Below, piece by piece: positions 51,724 through 63,301 of a stretch of 64,000 nucleotides of DNA (positions are counted from its first letter, which is position 1; each line of letters starts with the position of its first letter). A program made the position numbers and the translations under genes. Under the pieces are notes generated by a model. That model was not told the origin of the DNA and ran no database searches. It was given only the letters and a program-made list of their open reading frames with translations. The DNA lies in contig NC_073696.1 of the NCBI RefSeq assembly GCF_029784165.1, forward strand, positions 23,133,530 to 23,197,529. Direction: 5' to 3'. The DNA comes from Wyeomyia smithii. Taxonomy: Eukaryota > Arthropoda > Insecta > Diptera > Culicidae.

Positions 51724-54281
51724 TCGACCATTTTTGATTTGAACGAAACTTTGCACACGAATTTGGCTTAGCAAACTGAGCATTTTTCACAGATGGAGAG
51801 ATTTTTTACACCCATGGGTTACATTCTAAAAGGGCGTATGCCTTTTGGCATAGGTTTTATTCGAAGCCTTGTAGCCCAGAAACCGTTGGTTGTATAGAAA
51901 AACTGTCTGAGAATGAGTTGTAGGGAATTAAAAATGCACCATAAAGAAAATATCCACTGTACAAAAAAATTTTTTTTTGACCAAAAAGTATTAAAAATAA
52001 ACATTAAATTTCAATTTAATAAAAAAGAGTTGAATTTTTTTTTTTTTTTTTAAAGAAACTTGACGTTAATACGCAACTTTAAAAAAAAGTCCAGGATGGA
52101 GAAATGAAAAATAATTTTTTTATGGTAGATTAGTTTTTTATAAAAAATTCTAATTTAAACATTTTTCAAAATATTTGTATTCTGATGATTTTAAAAGATG
52201 CAGAGAGTCATTTTGAATCAAAAAGCTCTTGGTAGTAAACATTCTAAAGCCATCGGTTTTCGAGTTATTTTAAATTTAAGCTCGAAAAATTATTAATATT
52301 TCGGAAAATACACGTTTTTCTTAATTTGCCCATGGTTTTCCAGCAAAAACCATACGTTCATTGGAATGCTTGATCAAAAATATACAATTCATTCTTTGAC
52401 AACAAACCGATTGGATAAATAACTCAAGCGCCAAACCTTAGCCTACCTACACGTTCCCCCTTGCCGAATGTTTATAAAAAAATATGTTTGTCGTGCAACA
52501 CTACCTACTTGTTTACTAATTATAACTGTTTGTAAAGTACGCAACCAATAACAACTGGGTTACCTAAAATATCTGTTTTCGTATATAAACACGATTGCAC
52601 TACTCCAGATGTGTTAGTACAGTTTGCATTTTGTGAAGATGAATAAAGTGAAAATGGAATACACCAAGCCCAAATGCTGTAAACCCTTTCCTGATCATCG
52701 GTGCTCATCAAGCTTACGCAAATTAAACAAAAACGTTATTGCAAAATTAAAAATATTGAACAGTCAAGCTCATTTTAATACGTCTTTATCAATTTGTGAT
52801 TCGTGTAGTTATTGGAATGATAGTCAAGCCACCATTCATCCCTTCGTTGTTTACTATTCAGAATCTGGAACACTTAAGAATATCAGCTTTATCATAATAT
52901 CGGAAGTACGCTATTATGATACTGTTGCGGTTCAGGTGTTCATTGCCAAATTAATGAGTTTTTTGGAAACAACAATAGAGTTGAAAAAAGCGGTATAAAT
53001 GTCTGATGGAGCTGCCTCACAATATAAAAATAGAAAAAACTTTGCAAGTTGTCTTTGCAAGTTCAAAACAAAATATAACGTCGATGCAGAGTGGCATTTT
53101 TTTGCGACTTCTCATGGTAAAGGCCCATGCGATGCAATTGGTGGCATATTAAAACGGATGGCAGGGAATGTAAGTTTAGCTTAAGAACATGAACATCCCA
53201 TTACAAGCGCAAAAGACTTGTATGATTGGTCTAATCAGAAAAGTAATAAAAATTCATCAAAAATTTCATTTAGTTGGGTATCATATGAAGAATATGAACA
53301 AGGAGTAACAGAATGGAGCAATATTTTCAAAAAATCTGTAATAATAGCTGCCACACAAAAGTATTACTCTTTCGTTTCGATTTCAGAAAATAAGATACAA
53401 ACGAAGCTGTTTTCAAAAGATGACGAATCATTTACTTATGATGTATATAAAATATAAGGTGAAAACAGTTCTGTAAAGTATCTATGTCATAAAAAAATAT
53501 GTTCCTAAGATAATAAAACTCGAAAATAAATATTTGATTCTTATATATATTTATAACACTTAGAACGTTTAACTCTTTTCATGAGAACCGTACGCCCAAA
53601 CGTTTTGTTGTCAAAGAATTGTATATTTTTGATCAAGCATTCCAATGAACGTATGGTTTTTGCCGGAGAACCATGAACAAATTAAGCAAAACGTGTATTT
53701 TCCGAAATAATTTTAATTTTTCGAGCTTAAAATAGAAATAACTCGAAAACCAATGCCTTTAGAATGTTTACTACCGAGAACTTTTTGTTTCAAAATGACT
53801 CTCTGCATCCTTCAAAATCATTAGAATACAAATATTTTGAAAAATGTTTAAATTAGAATTTTCATAAAGAAACTAATCTACCATAAAAAAATTATTTTTC
53901 ATTTCTCCATCCTGGACTTTTTTTTAAAGTTGCGTATTAACGTCAAGTTTCTTAAAAAAAAATAAAAAAAAATCGACTCTTTTTTTTAAATTGAAATTTA
54001 ATGTTTATTTTGAATTTTTTTTGGTCAAAAAAAATTTTTTTTGTACAGTGGATATTTTTTTTATTGTGCATTTTTAATTCCCTACAACTCATTCTCAGAC
54101 AGTTTTTCTATACAACAAACGGTTTCTGGGCTACAATGCTTCGAATAAAACCTATGCCAAAAGGCATACGCCCTTTTGGAATGTAACTCATGGGTGTAAA
54201 AAATCTCTCCACCTGTGAAAAATGCTCAGTTTGCTTAGTCAATTACGTGTGCAAAGTTTCATTCAAATCAAAAATGGTCGA
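51724..54281 (+). mobile_element. DNA transposon with ~690-bp terminal inverted repeats, copy 2
   Basis: Left arm 51724-52414, right arm 53596-54281, in the same orientation and order as copy 1 at 1448-4001. Similarity continues to about 54325 on the right. The two copies differ by scattered substitutions and small indels, so they are independent insertions of one family rather than a recent segmental duplication. Their left and right flanks are otherwise unrelated. Coding remnants lie between the arms. Confidence 0.8.
52624..53457 (+). pseudogene. Transposon ORF (copy 2), nearly open, family not recognised
   Basis: One reading frame runs through 834 bp (about 275 residues before the final stop) with only two internal TAA codons, at 52996-52998 and 53182-53184. 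Copy 1 has a sense codon at the position of the second one. Visible features: an N-terminal Cys cluster (KPKCCKPFPDHRC), a central Cys pair near CDSC, then SDGAASQYKN. After that come CLCKFKTKY and EWHFFATSHGKGPCDAIGG. The C-terminal third is Ser/Lys-rich. The D, E and H residues in the conserved block could be catalytic, but this is inference. The first stop sits just before SDGAAS and may mark a lost base or an unrecognised intron. Confidence 0.7.
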
Positions 54282-54325
54282 TTAAATTTTCGCGTATTTC
54301 CAGGCGATTTGAAATGATTTTGCTC

Positions 54326-56810
54326 TTAAGCAGTTTAATGGCGATGATGTTCTCGGAATGTATAGCTATACACATGACGATGATGACGGAAAGGGTGTGA
54401 AGACGCGACTTGTAATGCGCTGGTAATCGATCTTTCCTAACACCGAGCGCACTAATGTTGTAGCCGTTGTTGTTGTGGTGGCCGCGCTCATTGCTGGATC
54501 TGCCAACAACGCGCAAGCTCGCTGCTGTGTGCTGCTGTGGTGATTCAAGAAGACAGTGGCAGTAAAAGTACACGCGCACCGGTAACCGAGCGGAAAATGT
54601 GTATGTAATTTTGAAATTAGCGAAGAAAAACAATCAGTTTAGAAATTAGGGCGGTGGAATGGACAGCAGTGTATGGATTCATGATCAACTGAGGCATCTG
54701 AGTGCGGTCAGTTAAGGTTGAAAATGACATGACAGATAACTGCAATCATTCGAATGCATCTAGGTAAGAATGGCATTCGGAAGTCCAATGATAACGAATC
54801 GACAATTAGTTTGGAGTTCAACCTTCTCGTTTGGCCACGACAGGAAACGATTGTTCAGGTAGGCAGTTTGGGTATTACATTCTTTTTTTGTTGCTTGGCC
54901 CCTTTCGTCACGCACATCGCCATCGCCACTTTGGCAGAAACAAAAGAGGCAAATAGACGCTGGCACTCACATTTGCAGGGGCGCGCGCGAGCCTCGTGAA
55001 AATTGCGTTGAATTATTTAAATTGGGCAGCGTTTATAAGTACAAACGATAATTATTATCGATTGGAAATCCACGTTATTTTTTTCGCTTTTCCCTTTCTC
55101 CACAACTCGTACGGACCGTTTTATATACGAATGTATGCTGCCTCAGTTTGAATGACCGCGCAACAACATTCACCACCACCCAGCTAACGGCCAATTGATC
55201 GTTCGTTTCACGACCAGCCAGCCAGCCGCGGTTCGACCTGGAGTGCAACGAAATTTGTTCTCCCGCAACACTTAAATTTGCGTCCGAAGAAATCGGTGCA
55301 AATGATGTATACAACCGAGAGTATGCGTATGGCTTCAAATCAACTCCCGCATCCCGAAACGAACGGACAAATGAACCGAGCGAATGAGGTGGAAGGTTTT
55401 GCGTTCACCCATCTGTGCATGGAAATTAATTTTCATTCGGTCGTAAAGCGTGGCTAAAAACATACAAACACACATCGTGCACAGTGGGTGCAAACTGGGG
55501 AGAAGATTGGCCATTGCCTGATCATCCTACGTTCTAGTGGATATTTTTTTTTGCTGAACCACTACGAAGGCTCACGATGACGATGCTTCGGACTTACACC
55601 GGTCAGCCATCAGGGTAGGGTTTTTGGTTCATTGTGTTTTTTTTTCTTTTGCATTCAACACAGTGGGGTTTGAACCGAATGTTGCTGACCCGCGTGTATG
55701 TCCCGTATATGTATACGAAATGGGTCCCCCTTTTGCAGGCAGGCAAAGATGACTAGTTTGTTCGCTCTTGCAAACTTCAACTTCCCCCGGAGTTGTCGCC
55801 ATCACTATACACACGAATGGCATAATACGATGGACCGTCGTATAATAAAACGAATCATCCTGGCTGCCACGCAAGCATGGAGTGGAAACAGCATAAAAAA
55901 ATCTCTGCTCGAGAGTGCACCTCGAAGTTTTAGCATAAGAAAACCACTGCTTCTTTCCCTGCGCGCCTATCCTGATTGACAGTGCTGCCGCGCACCGTGC
56001 ACAGGCTCACGCTTTATTTAATACTGAATTGTTAGACACTTAATAAAATAACTTTATGATAACATATAAAAATAACCGGTTTCTCATCGTGCACCGGCCG
56101 ACTGGCCCGTTCTGAATGCGCTTGTTCGAGCATTTTTTTCGCAAGTCTTTTGAGTTGCATTGTTTGGATTGCTCCGAAAAAAGCCCCTCTAATCCAGAGC
56201 TGGTCGCTCAAAAAGAAAAAAAAAAGGAAAAAAAGTAATCCGTTTCCATCGGCACGGGCGATAAAACCGTCGTCCCTGAACGTGCGTGTGAGATGGCAAA
56301 TAAAGTATCTATTCAATTAGGTACATTTTGTTGGGGCAATTAAGACGATCGTTCAGCAACACCGTCGTCGCCCAGCTTCATTTAGCACTGTACAGCATAA
56401 ATTTTAGCATTTTATCGTGCGTTGGCAAACATCAAGAAACGGACGACGGCGATGTTGCTGCCGGGAAGGAACCATTTAGACGTCAAAATTTGATTTGCTA
56501 TCGCAAAACATACCGAATAAGCGTTGCATGTGGAAATTTAAGGGGAAACGCTGGGACTTGATGAGCGAGAAAAGAGGAAAAAAAATGCTTTTACCATCAG
56601 TTTCACACTCGGCTAGAGAGCAAACAATTTTTTATCTCTGTTCTTGGAATGCGAGCTTTTTGTGTAAATTACAATAATGCTTGTATTCCGTGACAAGATA
56701 TCGTTCGATTTGGAGTGGTTGAGCTGGAATTTTTTCTCCGTACTCACGAAGAACACTTAATTAGAGGTCAACTGAACCATTTATTAGAAATTTTACAATC
56801 TTCTTACAAT
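54326..56810. other. Unique non-coding DNA, no supported gene
   Basis: Balanced composition with overlapping short ORFs on both strands (60-121 codons) lacking domains. Possibly regulatory or intronic, but unsupported. Confidence 0.3.
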
Positions 56811-57165
56811 AAATGACAAAAACGACAAATAATGCTTGATGTCACAAATATGACAAATAACAAATGATAGCTAAAATTACAAAAAAAAAAACAAAAACGA
56901 CAAAAGTGACAAAAATGACAGAAATGAAAAAATGACAAGCTTAGCAAAAACAAAAAAAAATATGAAGAACGATTAAAAATAACCGAAACAATTACATAAA
57001 TAAAACCAATGACAAATATGTCAAAAAATATTTAAAATAAAAGTAAGTGTCAGAATTTGACAAAAAACATCACAAAAAATACCGAAACTGACAAAAATAT
57101 AAGAAAGTAAGTAAAAATTAAGAAAATATAGAAAATATAGAAAATAGAGAGAATAGATAGAAACG
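56811..57165. repeat. Decayed minisatellite, AATGACAAA type, second locus
   Basis: aaatgacaaaaacgacaaat and similar, matching the array at 18.3-22.1 kb, ending in agaaaatatagaaaatag. Confidence 0.8.
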
Positions 57166-58446
57166 CACATACAGTAATTCCATGCCAAACAGTCCTATCG
57201 AAATTTTTTTTAAAACCGCTAGAGCTTTTATTGGAATTGTTATAGACATGACCATACGCTTGTCAAAACGGACTCTGTAACCTTGCAACTGCGCTCTTCT
57301 TAGAGTTTTGCTCTCAAGGTGACACTTTCTATCATAGGGTTACCCGGAAAATCGACTTCTTTCAAAGTTTCCAATTTTCGGACATTTGTAACTTTCGAGC
57401 CGTTTTATCGATTTTGAGTCATTTGGCATTAAACAGAAAGACATGAAGTAAGATACAAACCGTTTTCGCCGTTTAGGAAGGTTAAAGACCCAGTGGACCC
57501 TTTCCTTCGACATGTTTTCATTGCAGTATCTTTTTCAATGGAGGCGCATGGTGATTATGGGGGACATTAGAGATTGAAAAATTCTAAATCCAAAGTGAGA
57601 AATATACCATATCTTCTCTGTAAAATTTTCTGAGGAATGAAAACATATCAAACGATAAGGTTTCCTGGCTTGCAAGTCCTTCAAATCGGCAAAAAATAGT
57701 TTCTAACGTATTTTTCGTAGATTTATTGTTATTTAAAGTGCAGCTCATGATTTTTTTTCGAAAAGGACATTATTTAGCTTTAATTTAATGCAAAAAATTT
57801 CAAAATCGGTTAAATTGCTCAAAAGCTACAAATTTTTGAAAATTGAAAAGTGTACAAGCAGGAGGCAGTATAAAGTAATTTTTTGTACTGCTTTCAAAAC
57901 TGTACTTTTTTTTTACTGGAAGAAACAAAAAAAAAGTAAAGTCAAGTGGTAAAAACGAGGTTCATGTAGGGCTTTAAAAGCATGCATGGCTGAGAGGACT
58001 AACAGTGCTGCTTCCACCGTAAAAAGTGTAAACGCAATAGAAATAAATATCGATATTTTGTTTTCTTTTTGTTGTTTAAATTTCTGTTATTTTTTAAAGT
58101 ATTATTCTCTTAGTGAAGATTCTAATATCATTTAGAGGGGGAGCTTATCCAAGGGAAAATATCTCCGGAATAAACTACAAGTCCACAGTAACAGCCCAAA
58201 AAGTTTTTAAAACAAAATTCCCTGGTATTCCCTGAAATATAACACTAATTTCCCTGATATTTTTCAGTATTCGGCACAGAAAAGTGCAACGTAGGGTAAC
58301 GCAACTCTACAATCCCAGTGAAAAAAGTATTTAATCGGATATGAAGCCGAACCGTACAGGTCCCGAATTAACCTACTATACTAAAAAATCAGTTTTCGCG
58401 TTAGAAAGCCGTTAAAAAAATAATCGCGTCTCGGTTAAAAAAATTT
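57166..58446. other. Non-coding interval
   Basis: AT-rich, with ttccctg-containing repeats near 58200-58260. No gene seen. Confidence 0.35.
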
Positions 58447-58451
58447 CCCTG

Positions 58452-58801
58452 AGCGGGGGCCTAGTGTGGTTGGTAACGTCTCCGCCAACCACGCTCGACG
58501 CCTGGGTTCGAATCCCACCGCCGACATAGGTGTCGATGGTTGTGAGGTGGCGTGATCCACTCACAACCAACCCAACTGGTCTAGATTCAATCCTAGCCGG
58601 CACCGAGAGATTTTCTGAGGCTAAGAATCTCTGGGATCACGCCTTCCATCGCATGAGGAAGTAAAGCCGTTGGCGCCGGTTCGTTAATAAACGGGTCGTA
58701 AGTTAGGGTCCTGGGTGGAGTCGCCTCCCTGGGCGTCGGTGATGGGCACAACAATAGAGGCGGAACTAGACCGACGGAAAATAAGCGAGAATAAAAAAAA
58801 A
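58452..58801 (+). mobile_element. tRNA-derived SINE, ~350 bp, second family
   Basis: The head has box A (tagtgtggttgg, 58462-58473) and box B (gggttcgaatccc, 58504-58516). A ~270-bp tRNA-unrelated body follows, with ccactcacaaccaacccaac and gtcgcctccctgggcgtcgg, and an A-rich end (58793-58801). The 5-bp string ccctg flanks both sides (58447-58451 and 58802-58806), a short but plausible TSD. The family differs from the SINE at 165-379. The minus-strand ORF at 58412-58603 is a shadow. Confidence 0.8.
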
Positions 58802-58806
58802 CCCTG

Positions 58807-59013
58807 TATATTTTTCAGTTTTCCCTGACATTCCTTGATTTTCCAGGTTTTCAACACTCTGCCACGGTCATTCTCTAAAGAGACTTTAGAAGGTCAGTAG
58901 AGCTAACACCTACTAGATCCCGAAACTAGCATAGTTGAAAAAGTTAAAGATGGCTGCAACAACTGTCTTCTTTTCATAATGTCACTGCCAGACAGTGGGA
59001 TCTAGAAATAGGT

Positions 59014-59016
<3 letters not shown>
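58807..59016. other. Short non-coding interval
   Basis: Nothing recognised apart from another ttccctgac-type word near the SINE. Confidence 0.35.

Positions 59017-59054
<38 letters not shown>
59017..59054. repeat. (CA)19 microsatellite
   Basis: 38 bp of uninterrupted CA. Confidence 0.95.
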
Positions 59055-59056
<2 letters not shown>

Positions 59057-62000
59057 TTTATTCCAGTTTTAGTTCGACTTCAGTTCAGTTTTAATTCAGT
59101 TTCGGTTTATTTTCTGCTAAATTTCAATTCACTTTTCGTTACGTTTCAGTTCAGTTGCAGTTCCGTTTCGGTTAAGTTTCAATCCAGTTACAACTAAGTT
59201 TAGTTTCAATTTCGTCTCTTTTTCAGTTTAGTTTCAGTTTGGTTTCAGCTCAACTACAGTTCTGTTTTAATTAAGTTCTAGTGCAGTTTAAATTTAGTTT
59301 CAGTCAATTTTCAGTTTTTGTTAAATTTTAATTAAGTTTCAATGCAGTTTCAGTTTATTTCAGATCGGTTACAGCTCAATATTAAGACATTTTCTGCGAA
59401 GTTGAATTTTGGTTAAGTTCCAGTTCAGTGTCAGTCAACCTCCAGTTTAGTTGTAGTTGAGTAGCAATTCATTCTCAGTTCAGTTTGGATAAAACTTAAC
59501 TTGAATTGCAGTTCAACAGCATTTAAATTTCAATTCAGATCATGTTCAGTTTTAGTTTAGTTTGTGGGGTCTCCTACGAAAGGCAGAAAATCAAAAGGCA
59601 GAATCACGAAAGGCAGAATCACGAAAAGCAGAATTACGAAAGGCAGAATATTTCATAAGGCAGAATCACAAAGAGCACGAATGGTAGATTCAAAAAATGG
59701 TCTATTTTTTTTTTAACATCACACACTCGCGGCCTTTGGCCAACTCTATTATCCAAGTGTATGCTATCCTTACTCGCTACCGCTCATTCGGACTTAACTA
59801 AGGGAAAGAAAACCTGCTTGAATAATCCTAGAAAACCAGTGGTTACCACACAATATTAAATAATAAATGCGGAGTAGCAGCTTTGATACCGTGACCAGGA
59901 TTCGCACCAATTTGCCATCTCGCACTTGGCTATCGTGAGTCAGGTTTCGCTACCAGTGATTCTGCCTTTCGTGCCCTTCGAAATTCTGCCTTTTGAATTA
60001 TTCTGCCTTGTGAGTACGGTCATAGAGTTCTGCCTTTCATGATTTTGCCTTTCGTGCTTCTGCCTTTTGTGATTCTGCCTTCTGTGGCGAACCCAGTTTG
60101 TGTTCAGTTTCAGTTTGGTCCACTTTCAGTGTCAGTTAAGTATAAAACAGTTTCACTCCAGTTTTAGTTAAGTTTCAGTTCAGTTTTGTTTAGTTTCTAT
60201 ACAGTTTCAGTTCAGTTAGAATTCGGTTGAAGTTCGGTTTAAGCTCAGTTTCAGTTCAGTCTCAGTCCAGTTTCAGTTAAGTTACAAGTCAGTTTAAGTT
60301 AAGTTTCATATCCGTTTCAGTTCAATTTCAGTTAAGCTCCCGTTCAGTTTCAATTAGGTGTTAATTCAGTTGCAGTTTAATTCCAGCTCGCTCAGTTTCA
60401 GTTCAGTTTAGGTCAAATCAGTGAATGAATAAGCTCATCGGACATATTCAAAGCATGCCGCATTAAAAACTTTTTTTGGGAAATCCGAGTAAATTTCGGA
60501 GTGCGCGTAAAAAGAAATAAAGTCTATATGGTAAGCTTCAGTTAGATTTCTACTAAATTTTAGTTGCAATTGAATTTAAGTTCCAGTTGAGTTTTTGTTG
60601 AACTTAATTTCAATTCAGTTTTAGTTCGGTTCTAGTTGAGTTTAATATTAATTCAGTTTCAGTTCACTCTCAATTTAGTTCTAGTTGAGTTTCAGTTCAA
60701 ATTCAAGTCAGTTTCAGTACAGTTTAAGTTGTATTTAAAATAACTTTCAGTTCAGTTTTTGTCAAGTTTCAGTTCAGTTTCAATTCAATTCAACTTTAGT
60801 TTCCGTTCAGTTTTGAGCTTAGTTCTAAGAAAGTTTCAGTTTAGTTTCACTAAAGACAAGTTTCAATAAATTTTCAGTGGATTTCCGGTCAAAATATAGT
60901 CTTACATCAGATCCAGATCCGTTCAAGCTCAGTTTCAGTTTTAGTTCAGTATCAGTTTAGTTTTAGTTTGGTTCCAGTTTAGTTTTAGTTCAGTTCCAGT
61001 TCAGTTTCAGTTTAGGTTTATTCTAAATTCAGTTTCAATTTCAGTTCGTTTTCAGTACAGCTTTAGTTCAGTTTCAACTAAAACCAAGTAAGTTTTAAAT
61101 TAGTTTCATTTCAGTTTAGTCATTTCAACTCTAGTCTCAATTCTGTGTCGGTTCAGTTTCAATTTCAGCTAATTACATTCAATGCAGTTTAGGTTTGAAA
61201 CAAATCAGAAAACTCTCATCTGTTTCACTTATTTTTCTATTAAAATTCAAAGCAGTTTCAATTTCCGTCTAGTTTCAGGTCCGTTACAGTTAAGTTTCTG
61301 TAACATTTCTGATAACTTCCAAGCTCAGTTTCCGCTCAGTTTAATTTTGGTTTCAGTTCAACTTCAGTTATGTTTCAATGCTGTTTCAATTTCAGTTTAG
61401 TTTTAAGTTGGCTCAGTTACAGCTCAGTTTTAATGCAGTTTCTGTTAAGTTTCAATTCAGTTTTTCATTGATTCGATTCATTTTTAATTTAATTTCAGTT
61501 TATTTTCAGTTAAGTTTTAGTCGAATTTTGATTCAGTTTCAGTTTAGTTTCAGTTTAAGTTTGGTTCAATTTAGGATCAGTTTAGTTTGAGTTTAGTTTC
61601 GGTTCAGTTTCAAGCTCAGTAAAGTTTTAGTTTAATTATATTTCTGTGTCAGTTGATGTTTCAGATCACTTTAAGTTTAATTTCGGTTGCAGTTCAACTT
61701 CAATTAAGTTTCAATTTCAGTTTAGTTTTAGGTCGGTTACAGTTATGTTTCACCTGAGTTCCCGTTAACTCTGTTAAGTTTCCGTAAAATTTCTGTTGAG
61801 TTACAGTTCAGTTTTATTTCTATTCCATTTCCAGTTCAGTTTCCGCTCAACTTTTGTTCAGTTTCATTCCAGGTTTAACTCGGTTGCTTAGTTTCAACTC
61901 ATTTATTGTTCAGTTTTTGTACAGTTGCAGTTTAGTTTAGTATTATTTTAGTTTTTATCAAGTTTCAGTTCAGCTTAAATTCAGCTTCAGAGCAGTTCCA

Positions 62001-62345
62001 GATTGTAATTTAGTTCTAGTTGAGTCCCGATCCAGTTTGAGTTCAGTTTCAATACACTCTTAATTTAGTTTTAGTTGAGCTTCAGTTCAGGTTCACTTCA
62101 ATTTCAGGGAGGTTTAAGTTTAGTTGTAGTTTATTTACAGTTCAATTGCAGTTCTCTCTTAGCCTAATTTCAGTTCAGTTTCAGATCAGTATTAGATTGG
62201 TTTAAGTTAATTTTTAAGTTTAGTTTCAGCAAATTTCAAATCATTTTCAGTTTAGTCTTAATTTGATTTCAGTTTGGTTTTGATTTTATTTCAATTTAGT
62301 TTCATATCATTTTCAATTTAGTTTTCCTTCGGTTTCAGCTAATTT
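59055..62345. repeat. Decayed minisatellite, CAGTTTCAGTT type, ~3.3 kb
   Basis: Continuous variants of agtttcagttc with a period of about 11 bp, interrupted by a foldback element (59566-60093) and a short unrelated block near 60420-60535. Short ORFs (61182-61590) are compositional artefacts. A trailing patch reappears at 63440-63510, beyond the mariner relic, so the array originally extended further. Confidence 0.9.
59571..60098. mobile_element. Foldback element with AAGGCAGAAT sub-repeats
   Basis: The left end has at least five copies of (a)aaggcagaat(ca), starting just after tggggtctcctacg. The right end has seven inverted copies (gattctgcctttcgtg and variants) and finishes ctgtggcgaaccca. 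The outer ends are imperfect inverted repeats. gtttg stands on both sides as a possible 5-bp TSD. The centre (about 59700-59940) is unique, GC-balanced and non-coding. Confidence 0.75.
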
Positions 62346-62510
62346 TTTTCAGGATTCTGGCAAGTTTTTCAGTCTAAAGTTAGATCCACTTGATATTTGG
62401 TCGCAGCTTTCTGTTAACTGTGGTGCCTCTAGGGGCGGTTACGAGAAACCAATGACAGCGCAGTGATGAGGAAGGTTTGTTAACATACAGTGGATTAAAA
62501 GTTTTCGACG

Positions 62511-63301
62511 ATGGAACGTGCAAAACGTGAGAAAATTTTGTACACTTACGTTGAAAATCGGACGTGATTAGGTGTAGAAATTGCGAAGCACCTCAAATTC
62601 TCCAAATCAACTGGATTGCGCTGATCACAGCAACCGCTGAAGTGGAACGATTGACAAGCAGCTACGATTAAAGGTCTGTAGAGCAGTTCGGACGAATCCT
62701 GGGTTCATTCTGCACGATTGGGCTAAGAAGTTCTCGGTACCGTACAACACTTTTAACGAATCTGTCGGTGTAAAGGGCTGTGACTGTCCCACGCCAGCAA
62801 GCAGTTTAACAGGACCCACAAGCAGAATCTCGTTGCAAAACGCCGCGCTAGGATGCTGTATAAAAAAGTCTTGACCAAACTCGACGGCTGCATTCAAATG
62901 GACGATGAGACATATGCAATAATGGATTTCGCGCAGCTCCCAGGACAAAAATTCTGAATTTCCAAGTGCAAGGGTAATGACGCCATGCGGTTTAAGTTCG
63001 TGTTTGCTGACAAGTTCGCTTGGAAGCTGATGATGTGGCAGGGGATCTGCAGCTGTGGCAAAATAAGGGTTTTCATCACCGGATCAACCATTAATGGTGC
63101 CTCTACTACCCACTTAATTGCCCAGATTTTCGTCTAATTGAAATATATTGGGCGATGATCAAGAGCAAGTTGAGGTAGCAAAACGATTAAAAAAAACCCG
63201 CTGATTTAAATAGATGATGAAAGAAAATGGCGGATCGAGTTGACAGTTCCACTGTGCAGAAGATGATGCGTGGTAGAAAACATAAAGTGCGTGAATTCAT
63301 C
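62511..63301 (+). pseudogene. Mariner-like (ITmD37E-type) transposase pseudogene
   Basis: Begins MERAKREKILYTYVENRT and breaks at once with TGA. In shifting frames it encodes IAKHLKFSKST, then RARMLYKKVLTKLDGCIQMD with catalytic Asp in MDDETY (62898-62915). It continues through DFAQLPGQKF, FKFVFADKFAWKLMMWQGIC, NCPDFRLIEIYW (Glu of the triad) and DSSTVQKMMRG-KHKVREFI. The segment that should carry the second catalytic Asp is deleted between about 63095 and 63116, and many stops and frameshifts are present. Assignment to the mosquito ITmD37E group is from recalled motif similarity. It lies within the CAGTTT array. TIRs were not identified. Confidence 0.8.
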
